In this document: positions 18,592 to 28,515 of the stretch, one piece after another
Layout of the letters: every line of letters starts with the position of its first letter
How positions within the stretch are numbered: the stretch's first letter is position 1
From: an uncultured Ureaplasma sp.
Lineage (GTDB): Bacteria > Bacillota_I > Bacilli_A > Mycoplasmatales > Mycoplasmoidaceae
Direction: 5' to 3'
Length of the DNA: 33,703 nucleotides
NCBI GenBank assembly: GCA_910589685.1
Contig: CAJUTA010000028.1
Span: 1 to 33,703, forward strand
Translations under genes and position numbers: made by a program
Notes under the pieces: generated by a model
The model's database searches: none
Told to the model about the DNA's origin: nothing
What the model saw: only the letters and a program-made list of their open reading frames with translations

Positions 18592-19435
18592 AAGTGAAAA
18601 AGATTTAAAAAAAATTAGTACGCAATCTTTAATGATTGGTTTTTTTGATGCACCACATATTGGGCATAAGAAACTAGTTAAAAAATGTGAAAATGAATTA
18701 ACAATTCTAACATTCGAATTCAAAAAACATCCAAATTATATTTATTCTACTAATAATAGAATTGAAGCAATTGATAGAGCGTTCAAACCTAAAAATATTA
18801 TTCTTTGAGATTTAAATTCATTTAATATAGATTCAAAAACATTTATTAGTTATATAAAAAAATATCTTGATCCAAGAGAAATTATTGTTGGATCAGATTT
18901 CCGATTTGGAAATGATTTGAATAATGTTAAAGAACTTTCGAATTCATTTAATGTGAAAATTGTCAAGAGAAATAAGTTTTTAAGTATTTCAACAACTAAG
19001 ATAAAAAAATTATTAAAAAATGGAAAAATTGCAAGAGCTAATAGGCTTATGATTCAACCTTATATCTATACAGATGCAATTGTTAAAGGTGAACAAATTG
19101 CTAGAAAATTAGGATGTAAAACTGCTAATTTCTTGGTATCGGATGAATCAATTATTCCGAAGTATGGGATTTATTTAAGTAAAGCGTTTTTTCAAAATAA
19201 AGAATATTTTGGCCTAACATTTATCGGAAAGCCAAAAACAATAGGTGATTTAAAACATACAAAGTTTGAAACTCACTTATTGAATTTGAACACTAAATCT
19301 GATTTTTATGGAGAAAAATTAGCAATTCAATTAGTTAAAAAAATTGGAAATGTTAAAAAATTTAAATCAATTGATTCTTTAAAGAAAAGAATTAATAATC
19401 AAATGAAATTTGCAAAAAAATATTTCAAAATTTAG
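18575..19435 (+). CDS. ribF: bifunctional riboflavin kinase/FAD synthetase
   Basis: 286 residues. The N-terminal nucleotidyltransferase domain has GFFDAPHIGHKKLV (HxGH motif), IIVGSDFRFG and SISTTKIKKLLKNGKI (family 'iSSTrIRxxLxxGdv'). The C-terminal flavokinase domain is divergent: VKGEQIARKLGCKTANF stands for 'G..GR.LGFPTAN', with PTAN reduced to KTAN. RibF converts riboflavin to FMN and FAD. The start at 18575 lies within truB, suggesting coupling. TGA at 18809 is Trp, joining two halves of the frame. Confidence 0.92.
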
Positions 19436-19482
19436 AAAAAATATTTTTCTTACCATTAGTTATAAATAATGAGGAGAAAAAT

Positions 19483-20073
19483 ATGTTTGATTCATTTAAA
19501 GGTAAATTAGTATTTAAACAAAAAAATAAAATTTATTTAGAAAATGACTTTGGATTAAGAGAAATTTATGTAGAAAATAATGAAAATTATCAAGAGAATA
19601 ATGAATATCATTTGTATATTTATTGTTCAAAATTGGTTTCACATAAATCAATCGAAAAAGTAACAAATTTTGGGTTTGAAACAATAAAAGAAATGTGTTA
19701 CTTTGAAAAGTTAATAAATATTGAAGGGGTTGGCCCGAAAACTGCACTCCGTTTTATTAGTGGTGGTATTGATATTTTCAATAATTTAGTAGAAAACAAA
19801 TTAATTGAAGAAATGATAGATAAATATCGAATTAATCTAAAAATAGCTAATTCAATTATTAATCATCATAAATGTGAAAAAAATAGTGAATTTTCAAGTG
19901 TGGAACTAAAAAAGATCAATGCTGCAATTTGTAATTTGCAAAACATTGGTTACAACAAAGATCTTTGTACAAAAATTGTTTTAAAAAGACAACAAGAAAT
20001 TATTAATAATAATTTTTCCAATATTTTTCATATTTTAATTGAGGATATTAAAAATGAAAGAACTAATCACTAG
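19483..20073 (+). CDS. ruvA: Holliday junction branch migration protein RuvA
   Basis: 196 residues, normal length. The N-terminal OB-fold is degenerate (FDSFKGKLVFKQKNKIYLE), the middle has the helix-hairpin-helix LINIEGVGPKTALRFIS near 80, and the C-terminal domain III (ELKKINAAICNLQNIGYNK) binds RuvB. RuvA tetramer holds the four-way junction for the RuvB motor. GAGGAGA at 19471-19477 is a strong ribosome binding site, the clearest in this region. Overlaps ruvB by 20 bases. No ruvC precedes it; recU further on takes that role. Confidence 0.93.
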   Translation: MFDSFKGKLVFKQKNKIYLENDFGLREIYVENNENYQENNEYHLYIYCSKLVSHKSIEKVTNFGFETIKEMCYFEKLINIEGVGPKTALRFISGGIDIFNNLVENKLIEEMIDKYRINLKIANSIINHHKCEKNSEFSSVELKKINAAICNLQNIGYNKDLCTKIVLKRQQEIINNNFSNIFHILIEDIKNERTNH

Positions 20074-20977
20074 ACCACAATTATTAGATGATTTTGTTGG
20101 TAAACAAAATATTAAATTATCATTAGGGACTTATATTAAATCTGCAAAAATTAGAAATCAAAATCTTGATCATATTATTTTTTATGGTTCACCTGGAGTT
20201 GGAAAAACAAGTTTGGCAACTATCATTGCTAATGAATTAGAAACAAATATTCATTATGTTCAAGGGCCTAGTATTACTAAAATAAGTGATGTGATAGATA
20301 TGGTTTCGTTGATTAAAGAAAATGATGTTATTTTTATTGATGAAATTCATCAAGTTAATATTAAATGTTTAGAAATTTTTTATTCAATTTTAGAAGATTT
20401 TGTAGCAGATATAAAGATTGGAAAGGATTTCAATAGTCAATATACAAGATTGCAATTACCAAAATTTACTCTGATTGCATCAACAACAAATTTTGGCAAA
20501 CTACCAACTCCATTCATTGATAGATTTGGGATAAAACTTTTTATCGATTTGTATGATGAAAATGAAATTTTCCAAATTATTGAAAGAATTTGCACAATTA
20601 ATAGTTTAGAAATTGAAAATGAAAATAAAAAAATAATAGCAAGTTATAGCAAAGGCACACCAAGAGTTGCTATTAACTTGATGAATAGATTTTATGATTA
20701 TAAACTTATTAATAACAAAATGCCTACAAATGAGATATTCAAAGCAATTGGTGTTTTTCCACTAGGATTAAATGAAATTGATGTAAGTTACTTGAAGATT
20801 CTTGAAACAAATCATAAACCAATTGGGATTCGCTCCATTGCACAACAACTTTATTTAGATAATGCGACAATTGAAAATACAATTGAACCTTATCTATTAA
20901 TTTTGGGATTTGTCTGCAAAAATAACCTTGGGAGATTAATCACTAACAAAGGAATAAAATATCTTAGAAATTTATAA
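20054..20977 (+). CDS. ruvB: Holliday junction branch migration ATPase RuvB
   Basis: 307 residues from ATG 20054; an upstream TTG at 20039 in the same frame is less likely because GAGG at 20041-20044 sits 9 bases before the ATG. MKELITRPQLLDDFVGKQN, Walker A GSPGVGKTSLA, Walker B VIFIDEIHQV, sensor 1 STTNFGKLPTPFIDRFG and sensor 2 KGTPRVAINLMNR, followed by the winged-helix domain (KPIGIRSIAQQL). AAA+ motor that drives branch migration with RuvA. Its last 6 bases overlap the end of dinB on the other strand. Confidence 0.96.
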   Translation: MKELITRPQLLDDFVGKQNIKLSLGTYIKSAKIRNQNLDHIIFYGSPGVGKTSLATIIANELETNIHYVQGPSITKISDVIDMVSLIKENDVIFIDEIHQVNIKCLEIFYSILEDFVADIKIGKDFNSQYTRLQLPKFTLIASTTNFGKLPTPFIDRFGIKLFIDLYDENEIFQIIERICTINSLEIENENKKIIASYSKGTPRVAINLMNRFYDYKLINNKMPTNEIFKAIGVFPLGLNEIDVSYLKILETNHKPIGIRSIAQQLYLDNATIENTIEPYLLILGFVCKNNLGRLITNKGIKYLRNL

Positions 20978-22033
20978 TTTACCTAATGAAATAGCAATGC
21001 CTTTAATTGGGTTTTCATTTCATAAATCTAAAAACAACTCTAATGCATATGAATAAACATTAACACTATTAATTGTAGATTGATCGAATAGTGTTTTTGT
21101 TTTTGATGTTATTTTATGTTTTTCATATCGCAATTTTAATGTTATTTGTTTTGGTTTAATTTCATCAAAATTAACTTCATCTAATAATTCATTGATAACA
21201 TTATGTAATTTTATTTTAATTTCATCAAAATCAGATGATGCCAATGAATATGTATGAGTTCGAGAAATTTGTTTTGATTCATTATATTTATCAATAACCT
21301 GATCATCATTTTCAATTGAAACATTAATAAGACTCATTAAATGATTATAAAAAGCACCAAAAATTTTTTTTAATTTTTTGTGATCTTTATAATTATAAAA
21401 ATCAAGAACTTTTCTAATTCCTAAATTGTGAAATTGAATAATTCTTTTTTTACCAACACCATTGATTTTATCAATTGATAAATTAAAAAGTTTTGTTGTT
21501 ATTTCTGATGGATAAAGTGTTGTTATTCCGCGTGGTTTATTAAAATCACAAGCAATTTTTGCTAAAGATTTAACATTTGAAATTCCAATTGAGACAGATA
21601 ATTTCAATCTTTTATAAACTAAATCTTGTATTTGTGCAGCAAGTATCAATGGATTGTCGTGATACATAGGTAATAATTCTGTTACATCAAGATAATAATC
21701 ATCAATACTAGTTTGTTCATATTTATTTGTATATGTTGTTGTTATCAAATTGAGAAATCTTTTACTTGCATCAATATAGCGCTCCATATTAGCAGGAACT
21801 AATTTCAAATTCTTGCATAATTTGATTGCATCATAAACATGCATAGCAGATTTCACACCATATTTTCGTGCTTCATAATTTGATGTTGAAATGATGCTAT
21901 GAGATTCACTAATTAAACCATTTTCAGTAACATTGGCAATTGCAAATGGAATATTTTTTAATCTATAGTCATAAATTTCTTCAACTGAGCAAAAAAATGC
22001 ATCAAGATCTAACATAAAGATGGTTCTTGCCAT
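20972..22033 (-). CDS. dinB: Y-family DNA polymerase (Pol IV/DinB-like) with Asp in place of the catalytic Glu
   Basis: 353 residues. Palm motif 1 MLDLDAFFCSVEE (D9; F14 at the steric gate position), fingers NYEARKYGVKSAM, palm motif 2 TSIDDYYLDVT, then VSIGISNVKSLAKIACDFNKPRG, an HhH INGVGKKRI and a little-finger domain. The family motif is SIDEAxLD; here the Glu (E. coli E104) is Asp112. The C-terminus is reached through a TGA Trp at 21020-21022 and ends LGKL. Translesion polymerase. It starts 92 bases after the tlyA stop codon, and the lost tlyA C-terminus occupies that gap. Exact subgroup (DinB or ImuB/UmuC-like) is less sure than the family. Confidence 0.9.
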
Positions 22034-22125
22034 TTAAAATACCCTAAATATTCAATATTATTTTTTTTATTACCAACAATTGGTGATTCAATTAATTTAA
22101 TAAGTTTCAAATTATTATTTTTAGC
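22034..22125 (-). pseudogene. in-frame remnant of the TlyA C-terminus
   Basis: Directly after the TAA of tlyA the same frame reads AKNNNLKLIKLIESPIVG, then NKKNNIEYLGYFK, which is the conserved TlyA ending (gfxvxgLxxSPixGpxGNxEfLxyf). Without the stop the frame would run on over the dinB start to a TAG at 22009-22011. The gap therefore holds no other gene. Confidence 0.75.
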
Positions 22126-22761
22126 TTATTTAATTACATTAGCAATTGCTAATTTACGATCTTTTTCATTTTTTACAAAACCTTTATTTTTAGACATTGT
22201 TTTTTTATCTAATTCAAATTGAGGTTTAATTAAAAAAATTAGATCAATGTCAGAATTATAAAATTCTTGTAAGACATAAAAAACATGTTTTAAACTTATA
22301 AAACTTACATCACAAACAATTAAGTCTATTTTTTCATCAAATAACGATTTATTAATTGATTTTAGGTTTGTTTGCTCAAATGATTGAACTCGACTATCTA
22401 GTAATAATTTTGAATCTAATTGATTTGTTCCAACATCCAAAGCATAAACTTTCTTTGCTCCAAATTGCAAACAACAATCAGTAAATCCACCAGTTGATGC
22501 ACCAATATCTAATACAACTTTATTTTTTAGTTTAATTGAAAATTCAATTAGTGCATGTTCTAGTTTAAATCCAGCACGAGAAACATATTTTAATTGGCTT
22601 GTTGAAATATTATTTGTTTCATCAACCAAAAAATTATTTTTTAAAATGACATTATTATCAACTTTTACATTCCCAAGCTTAATTAATTGTTGGGCTTGAC
22701 TACGTGTTTGACAATAGTTATTTTGAATTAAATACTGATCCAATCGAATCTTATTCATCAT
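22126..22761 (-). CDS. tlyA: TlyA-family rRNA methyltransferase / hemolysin, C-terminus cut off by an in-frame TAA
   Basis: 211 residues to TAA at 22126-22128. N-terminal S4 RNA-binding domain (RLDQYLIQNNYCQTRSQAQQ; GNVKVDN), YVSRAGFKLEHAL, then the SAM-binding Rossmann fold VVLDIGASTGGFTDCCLQFGA, VYALDVGTNQL, LIVCDVSFIS and FLIKPQFE. TlyA proteins 2'-O-methylate 16S and 23S rRNA cytidines. The family is normally about 250-280 residues; here the last about 35 conserved residues lie in the same frame behind the stop (see the remnant). Either a recent nonsense mutation, a sequence error or readthrough. ATG ATG at 22761/22758; which is used is uncertain. Confidence 0.88.
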   Translation of the reverse strand: MMNKIRLDQYLIQNNYCQTRSQAQQLIKLGNVKVDNNVILKNNFLVDETNNISTSQLKYVSRAGFKLEHALIEFSIKLKNKVVLDIGASTGGFTDCCLQFGAKKVYALDVGTNQLDSKLLLDSRVQSFEQTNLKSINKSLFDEKIDLIVCDVSFISLKHVFYVLQEFYNSDIDLIFLIKPQFELDKKTMSKNKGFVKNEKDRKLAIANVIK

Positions 22762-22830
22762 TTTTAATTTAAATCTTTTTTAATAATAAAATATTATTTA
22801 AATTACTATTTTATAGCAATAAGGATTTAA

Positions 22831-24084
22831 ATGAGTAATAATTCAAATAAACAAAATCTATCAGATTATGTTGCATCATCATTAAATCAAAAATTAAATA
22901 TCAAAGATAGAGTTGATGTTGATAAAAATGATGTTGCAAAAAATGATGAAAATGATAAAGCAAAAAATAAAAAAACATTTAAACAAAAATGAAATGAACA
23001 AAAAGTAGATAAGAAATACATTGATGAATCTAAAAATTGAACGGATATTTTCAAACGAAGTATTCTTGGTTCTATAATTGGTTCAAATAGTGTAGTTTAT
23101 GGATCATCATCTAGTTTATATGCATATCAAATGAAAAACTATTATGATGTTGTTGATGGATGATGCAATTTTTTTAGTCCAAAAAGTTTTAGAGACTGAT
23201 TATGAAAATTAGTTTGAATATTACCATTCTTATTGGCATTCATAACTGCTATTATAGTTATTTATGCAATTGATTCTGCTATTTTCGCTAGTGGTTATGA
23301 ATTATCACTAATATTTTTATTTATTGGAATTAATATTATTGGTTTATTTTTCTTAATATTAAATCCGAAAAAAAGACCACAAAATTTCTTCAAAAAAAAT
23401 GAAGTTAATTGAAAACAAATAGTTTTATTTTTTACATCAATATTTGTAATATTTGGAATTGCTTTTGCAGCAAGATATGCATGAATACAAGAATATCCAT
23501 TTAGTCACTTGACTTATCAACAAGTAAATGATATTAATCAAAATACAATTGTTTCTGAAATTATCAAAAATAATTCCATTAGTACATCATATGCAATTCA
23601 AATTATTATTGCTGGATTTTTAGCAGGATTAACAACATTCATACCTGGAACAAGTGGAACATTTATGTTAGCTGTAATTGGTTCTAATTCATTCATTAAT
23701 ACTGCAACAAGATTTGCTTTTGGTGGTTATACAAATGGAATTGATGGAATTAGTTTAAGTTGAGCATGATCAACAATTGTTATTACATTATTCGGAATAG
23801 TTCTAGGTTTTATTGCTTCTGCTTTTGGAACAAGATATTTAATGAATAAATTTGAAAATTCATACAAAACAATGAATTTAGGATTTAGTATAATTCTTGT
23901 TATTTCAATTTTTATCTCATTACAAAATATCAACTACACAGCAATTAATATGAATAGTGGATTACTAATAAGTTGTCTTGTCTTATTATTAATTCCAACA
24001 ATTGTTGGATGTGGTTTGTTGGGATGATTTAAAAAAGAAGAGTTAGTAAATATTGTTAATAGTTTTAAAACTAAAGAAATTTAA
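22831..24084 (+). CDS. DUF368 family membrane protein
   Basis: 417 residues with a charged 75-residue N-terminal tail rich in Asp/Lys/Asn, then about eight to ten hydrophobic helices. The internal duplication of DUF368 is visible: the first copy (LGSIIGSNSVVYGSSSSLYA) has lost the PGVSGGT motif, the second keeps it in AGFLAGLTTFIPGTSGTFML. DUF368 proteins belong to a group recently linked to undecaprenyl-phosphate flipping in bacteria with walls (PopT-type); mollicutes have no peptidoglycan, so a different polyprenyl or lipid substrate is likely here. AAGGAT sits 7 bases before the ATG. TGA Trp throughout. Two bases separate it from the next gene. Confidence 0.8.
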
Positions 24085-24086
24085 TT

Positions 24087-24890
24087 ATGAGAACGATATT
24101 AGGAAATATCATTCAAGCAAATAAAATCTTTAAGATGATTAAAAACAAAGATCGAATTGCTATTGGAGTTAGTGGTGGAAAAGATTCGATGTGTTTGTTG
24201 TATGCATTATCACTATACAAAAAACGTCTTAAAGAAAAAATGAATTGAGATATTGAAATTATTGGTATTCATTTAAAAATGAATCTGTGTGCAATAGACT
24301 ATGAACCAATTATTGAATATTGAGAAAAGCAAGGCATTAAATTTGTAATTGTCCCTACAAAAATGGGAGAAATTTTACGAGCAAATATGAAAAAACAAAA
24401 AATTCAATGTTCTTTATGTTCAAAAATGAAAAAGGCAATTTTAATTGATGAGGCTAAAAAGTACAATTGCAATAAAATTGCAATGGGTCATCATGCAGAT
24501 GATGCTATTGAAACATTGTTTATGAATATGATCAATGAAGGTAGAATTGCTACTTTTAAACCCATTACATATTTAGATAGGTCAGATATGACTTTTATTC
24601 GTCCGTTAATTTTGGCTCGTGAAAGTGATTTAAAAAAATCTGCCAAAAAATTAAACATTCCTGTTGTTCCTTGTGGATGTCCAATGGAAGGATTCACTAG
24701 TAGAGATAGTATGAAAGATTTCTTGCAATCAAAAATCTATAGTATACCTAAAACTAAAGTTGCATATAACAATTTTTTTATTGCATTGATGAATGGAAAA
24801 AATTCTGATTTGTGGTTTATTGATGAAAATGACAAAATTAAACGTGATGATTTACGTGAATTATCAAAAAATGATGGAGAAATTGTTTAA
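24087..24890 (+). CDS. TtcA-family tRNA thiolation protein
   Basis: 267 residues. N-type ATP pyrophosphatase P-loop GVSGGKDSMCLL (S29-S34), then CSLCSKMKK with C108 and C111, MGHHADDAIETL (family GHHxDDxxET), RPLILARESDL and later CGCPMEG. The CxxC plus a later Cys would hold the iron-sulfur cluster of TtcA, which makes 2-thiocytidine in tRNA; TtuA/TilS-like relatives share the fold, but GHHADDAIET together with CxxC favours TtcA. Trp codons are TGA, with one TGG. It begins 2 bases after the DUF368 stop, so the two are cotranscribed. Confidence 0.85.
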
Positions 24891-24965
24891 TTATCGTAAT
24901 TTTCAAATTTATAAAATAAAATTAGATAAATAGAATTAAAAATATAATTTAAGGAAATATAAACT

Positions 24966-26231
24966 GTGAAATTTAATAGTTTAAAAGTTGTTGATCAACT
25001 AAATGTAAAAGATAAATGCGTATTTTTACGTCTAGACTTAAATGTTCCAATTATCAAAGGAAAAATTACATCATTCAAACGTATCAATGAAACAATTAAA
25101 ACAATTGATTATTTGATTAATGAAGGTGCAAAAGTTGTTATATTATCACATTTTGGTAGACCTAAATCAATTGAAGATGTCGAATCAGGAAAATTTACAT
25201 TAGCTCCAGTTGCTAAAGAATTATTTAAAAAAATTCATGGAGCTAAAAATTGTAAATTTATTGAAAAAAGTACTGGAAAAGAAGTAGAAGATGAAATTAA
25301 AAAAATGAAATCAGGTGATGTTCTAGTTCTTGAGAACACACGTTTCAATGATATTTCACCAAAAACTAAAAAATTAGTTAACAATGAATCTGAAAATTCT
25401 GAAGAATTAGCTAAATATTGAGCAAGTTTATGTGATGCATTTGTTAATGATGCTTTTGGTGCTGCTCACCGTAAACATGCATCAACTTATGGAATCGCAT
25501 CATTTCAAAAAAATAATGCAATCGGTTTTTTAATGCGTAATGAATTAGAAATGCTTAACAAAGTTGTTTCAAGTGCTAAATCTCCGTTTGTTGTTATCTT
25601 TGGTGGAGCTAAAATTAGTGACAAACTAAAAGCTGTAAATGCTGTTATAAATAGAGCTGATAAAGTTATCGTTTCTGGTGGAATGGCATATACATTTGTT
25701 GCTGCACAAGGATTTGATGTTGGGAAATCAATGGTAGAAGAATCAATGATTCCAATTGCTAAAGAATTAATGGAAAAATATAAAGATAAACTTTGTATTT
25801 CAAGCGATTTTATGTGTTCTCCAACATTTAGTGATACAAAACCTGAATACCGTACACAAGAAGAAGGTATGAAAGGTTTGATGGGCTTAGACATTGGAAA
25901 ACGTTCTATTAAAGAATTTGTAAAAATTATCAACACTGCTAACACAATTTTATGAAATGGACCAATGGGTGTAACTGAGTTTAGCCATTATGAAAATGGT
26001 ACTAATGAAATTTGTGAAGCAATTGCAAAACGTACAGAAGCTGGAGCATTCACTGTAATTGGTGGTGGAGATTCTGCTGCTGCTGCTGAAAAATTAAACA
26101 AAGAATCATCATTCACATTTATTTCAACTGGTGGTGGAGCATCATTACGTCTTATTGAAGGTAGTGGATTAGATGCTCTAGGATCAATTTCAAAAAAGAC
26201 TCCTTGATGAAATATTTTTAAAAGAAAATAA
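24966..26231 (+). CDS. pgk: phosphoglycerate kinase
   Basis: 421 residues. FLRLDLNVPIIKG (family RVDFNVPxxxG), ILSHFGRPKS, VLVLENTRFN, FVNDAFGAAHRKHAS, VVIFGGAKISDKL, WNGPMGVTEFSHY and IGGGDSAAAAEKL are all present in order. It makes ATP and 3-phosphoglycerate from 1,3-bisphosphoglycerate, a main ATP source in fermenting mollicutes. The start is GTG 24966 with AAGGAA at 24951-24956; no in-frame ATG exists before the conserved core. The C-terminus goes through TGA TGA (Trp-Trp) to TAA 26229. deoD follows 22 bases later. Confidence 0.97.
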
Positions 26232-26253
26232 TAAAAACAAGAAAGAGAAAAAA

Positions 26254-26967
26254 ATGACTCCGCACAATAATGCTAAAAAAGATGATATTGCTAAAGTAGT
26301 TTTAATGCCTGGTGATCCATTACGTGCAAAATGAATTGCTGAAAACTTTTTAGATGATGCAAAGTGTGTTCAGGATGTTAGAGGAATGTTTGCATTTACT
26401 GGAACATACAAAAATAAAAAAATAACTATTATGGCTCATGGAATGGGAATACCATCAATTGGAATTTATAGTTATGAATTATTTAAATTTTATGATGTTG
26501 ATACAATTATAAGAATTGGATCAGCTGGTGCATATTCAAAAAATGTAAAAGTTAATGATGTAATTCTAGTGAATGAGGCATATAGCGAATCAACTTATGC
26601 TGATTTGATAGGATTAGATGTGAGAGAAAATATAATTGAATCTCCAACTGAAAATTTAAATAAAACAATTGAAGATACTGCGAAAGAATTAAATATAGAT
26701 TTAGTAATTGGACGTTGTCATAGCTCTGATGTGTTTTATCGAAATATTAGTTTGGATAAACTAGTAGAAACAACAAAATCAATTTGTGTAGAAATGGAAG
26801 CTTTCGCTTTATTTGCTAATGCGAAAATATTAAATAAAAATGCTGCAACTATTTTAACTTGTAGTGATTCATTAGTTACTGGAGAATCTTTAGAACCAGA
26901 ACTACGACAAACATCATTCAAAAAAATGGTTTTACTTGCTTTAGAAAGTGCTATAAAATATATATAA
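26254..26967 (+). CDS. deoD: purine nucleoside phosphorylase, DeoD type
   Basis: 237 residues, normal for the hexameric class. TPHNNAKKDDIAKVVLMPGDPLRAK (quoted in part: VLMPGDPLRAK), GMGIPSIGIY, IIRIGSAGAY, VEMEAFALFANA (family EMEAAGLY) and ILTCSDSLVTGE, where Asp of CSD is the catalytic acid. It splits purine nucleosides to base plus ribose-1-phosphate for salvage, necessary as mollicutes lack de novo purine synthesis. GAAAGAGAAA precedes the ATG. TGA at 26332 is Trp. Confidence 0.95.
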
Positions 26968-27003
26968 TATTTCTAAAACAATTTTATAAAGGTATTTAAT
27001 AAA

Positions 27004-27318
27004 ATGTCTGATTCAAAAAACAAACCAATGACTCGTACAGAGATGATTCAAAAAATTAATCAATTAACTGGAGTTAGTATTTCAATGATTAAAGATGTCA
27101 TTACTCAATACGAAAATGTAATTTTGCTTGACTTAGCTTTAAATCATGAAAGTAAAGTTGGGTGTATTGGAAAAATTAAAATTAAAGAAAATAAATCTAG
27201 AGTTGGTTTGAACCCTACTACTGGTGAAAAAATTATTATCCCTGCTAAAATTACTCCTAAGTTTTCATTTAGTAAAGGGTTAAAAGAATACATTTCTAAA
27301 AAAATTAAATTAGTTTAA
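27004..27318 (+). CDS. HU-type DNA-binding protein
   Basis: 104 residues. Helical N-terminus TRTEMIQKINQLTGVSISMIKDVI, and the beta-arm GLNPTTGEKIIIPAKITPKFSFSKGLKEYI, which is the HU/IHF signature with the intercalating Pro in NPTTG. An extra 10-residue Lys-containing N-terminal stretch and a Lys-rich tail are seen. Nucleoid protein that bends DNA. AAAGG about 10 bases before the start. It is last before a hairpin that reaches into the opposing recU. Confidence 0.93.
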   Translation: MSDSKNKPMTRTEMIQKINQLTGVSISMIKDVITQYENVILLDLALNHESKVGCIGKIKIKENKSRVGLNPTTGEKIIIPAKITPKFSFSKGLKEYISKKIKLV

Positions 27319-27334
27319 TTTTGCTATTTATTAC

Positions 27335-27368
27335 AAAAACACATTGCTTTAATTAGTGATGTGTTTTT
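27335..27368 (+). terminator. HU terminator overlapping the recU 3' end
   Basis: AAAAACACAT (27335-27344) pairs with ATGTGTTTTT (27359-27368) around a 14-base loop, 16 bases after the HU stop. The right arm lies inside the last codons of recU (stop at 27353-27355 on the minus strand). Because both arms end in A/T runs it could act for either strand. Confidence 0.65.
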
Positions 27369-27844
27369 ATTATACTAACAATGTCTATTCAACCTGGAAA
27401 TTGAACTTTCAGTTCTTTTCCATATTTTTCAAATCATTCTAATTTTAATCTTTTAGCACCACCGTTATATTTACAATAATTTTTTCAATCAATTATAAAA
27501 ATCCTATTATAAGTTTTGAAACCAAAAATTAAAAAACCAAATCCATTCATTTCATTAACCAAATTCAAAAAATTAATTTGATTAATTGATAATCTATCAG
27601 TTGCAAAAATATTACCAAGACATTGTTTGGCTTCAAAAGCAAAGAATTTACCTTTATAGCAACCATAATAATCAACATCACACTTATGAGATAAAGACGC
27701 CTTCATATTACGTCCCTCGATATGATGAATTTTAATAGGCACTCATTGTTTTCTAATAATTGCAATTTTATGAGACTCATAATAATGTATACTATTATTT
27801 ATGAGGGATTCTAAATACATTCCTTTATTTGCATTTGTTTTCAT
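27353..27844 (-). CDS. recU: Holliday junction resolvase RecU
   Basis: 163 residues. N-terminus MKTNANKGMYLESLINNSI matches the RecU start (NRGMxLExxINxSNxYY). VDYYGCYKGKFFAFEAKQC holds the active-site Asp58, Glu71 and Lys73 (family DYxGxYxGxxxxFEAKxT). The end QFPGWIDIV fits the C-terminus. Two TGA Trp codons interrupt any standard-code reading. RecU is the Firmicutes/mollicute counterpart of RuvC and resolves junctions moved by RuvAB, also encoded here. The ATG has no ribosome binding site and AT-rich TATTAATTATAAAT lies immediately before it, so the mRNA may be leaderless. Confidence 0.93.
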
Positions 27845-27903
27845 ATTTATAATTAATATGAATAAAATAAAAATTACTATTTAATTTTTAAAAAGGATAT
27901 TAT

Positions 27904-28470
27904 ATGGCTACAATTTTTCAAGCTAAGGATTTAAGACCAGGTCACACATTTATTTATAAAAATAATATTTACCAAGTAATTGAAAACTCGTTCAACAAAA
28001 CAGCTATGCGTGAAGGTATTGTTAAATGTAAAGTTAAAAATTTAAGAACTGGAGCAATTACGATTGAAGTCTTAACAGGTGAAAAACTTGAACAAGCTCC
28101 AATTGAAACTATTCAAATGGTTTATAGTTATGATGATGGTGTAAATCTAGTTTTTATGAATAATGAAACATTTGAACAAATTGAAATACCTAAAGAAAAA
28201 ATGAAATGAGAAATGAATTTTATCTCTGACGGTGTTGAAGTTAACATTATGAGATATGGTGATGAATTATTAGGAGCAACTTTACCTGATCAAGTTCCAT
28301 TAAAAATAAAAGAAGCAGAAGAAGCTGTTCAAGGCAATACTGTACAAAATGTTACAAAAAAAGCATGACTTGAAACAGGTTGAGAAATTCAAGTTCCACA
28401 ATTTATTAAAACAGGTGAAATTGTTTTAATTCGAACAAGCGATGGAGAATATGTAGGTCGAGCAAAATAA
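27904..28470 (+). CDS. efp: translation elongation factor P
   Basis: 188 residues, normal three-domain length. ATIFQAKDLRPGHTFIY, the tip loop SFNKTAMREGIVKCKVKNL (Lys in NKT is at the tip that is modified in other bacteria), MKWEMNFISDGVEVNIM, and the C-terminal LETGWEIQVPQFIKTGE IVLIRTSDGEYVGRAK (family GxxvxVPxFIxxGdxIkVxTxxGxYxxR). EF-P relieves stalling at polyproline. No dedicated modification gene is seen beside it. AAAGGAT lies 7 bases before ATG. TGA Trp at 28207, 28366 and 28381. Confidence 0.95.
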
Positions 28471-28515
28471 TTTGTTCAAATAAAAAATAAGATTGTTCTA
28501 AGGATTTAAAAAAAT

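Noticed and set aside
19436..19482. GAAAAAATATTTTTC near-palindrome after ribF as a terminator
   Set aside because: It has no G-C pairs beyond the ends, no loop and no T-run following, so it is likely just A/T-rich spacer.
27745..27844. recU start at the ATG at 27742
   Set aside because: It would remove the conserved RecU start GMYLESLINN, which is in frame upstream across a TGA Trp.
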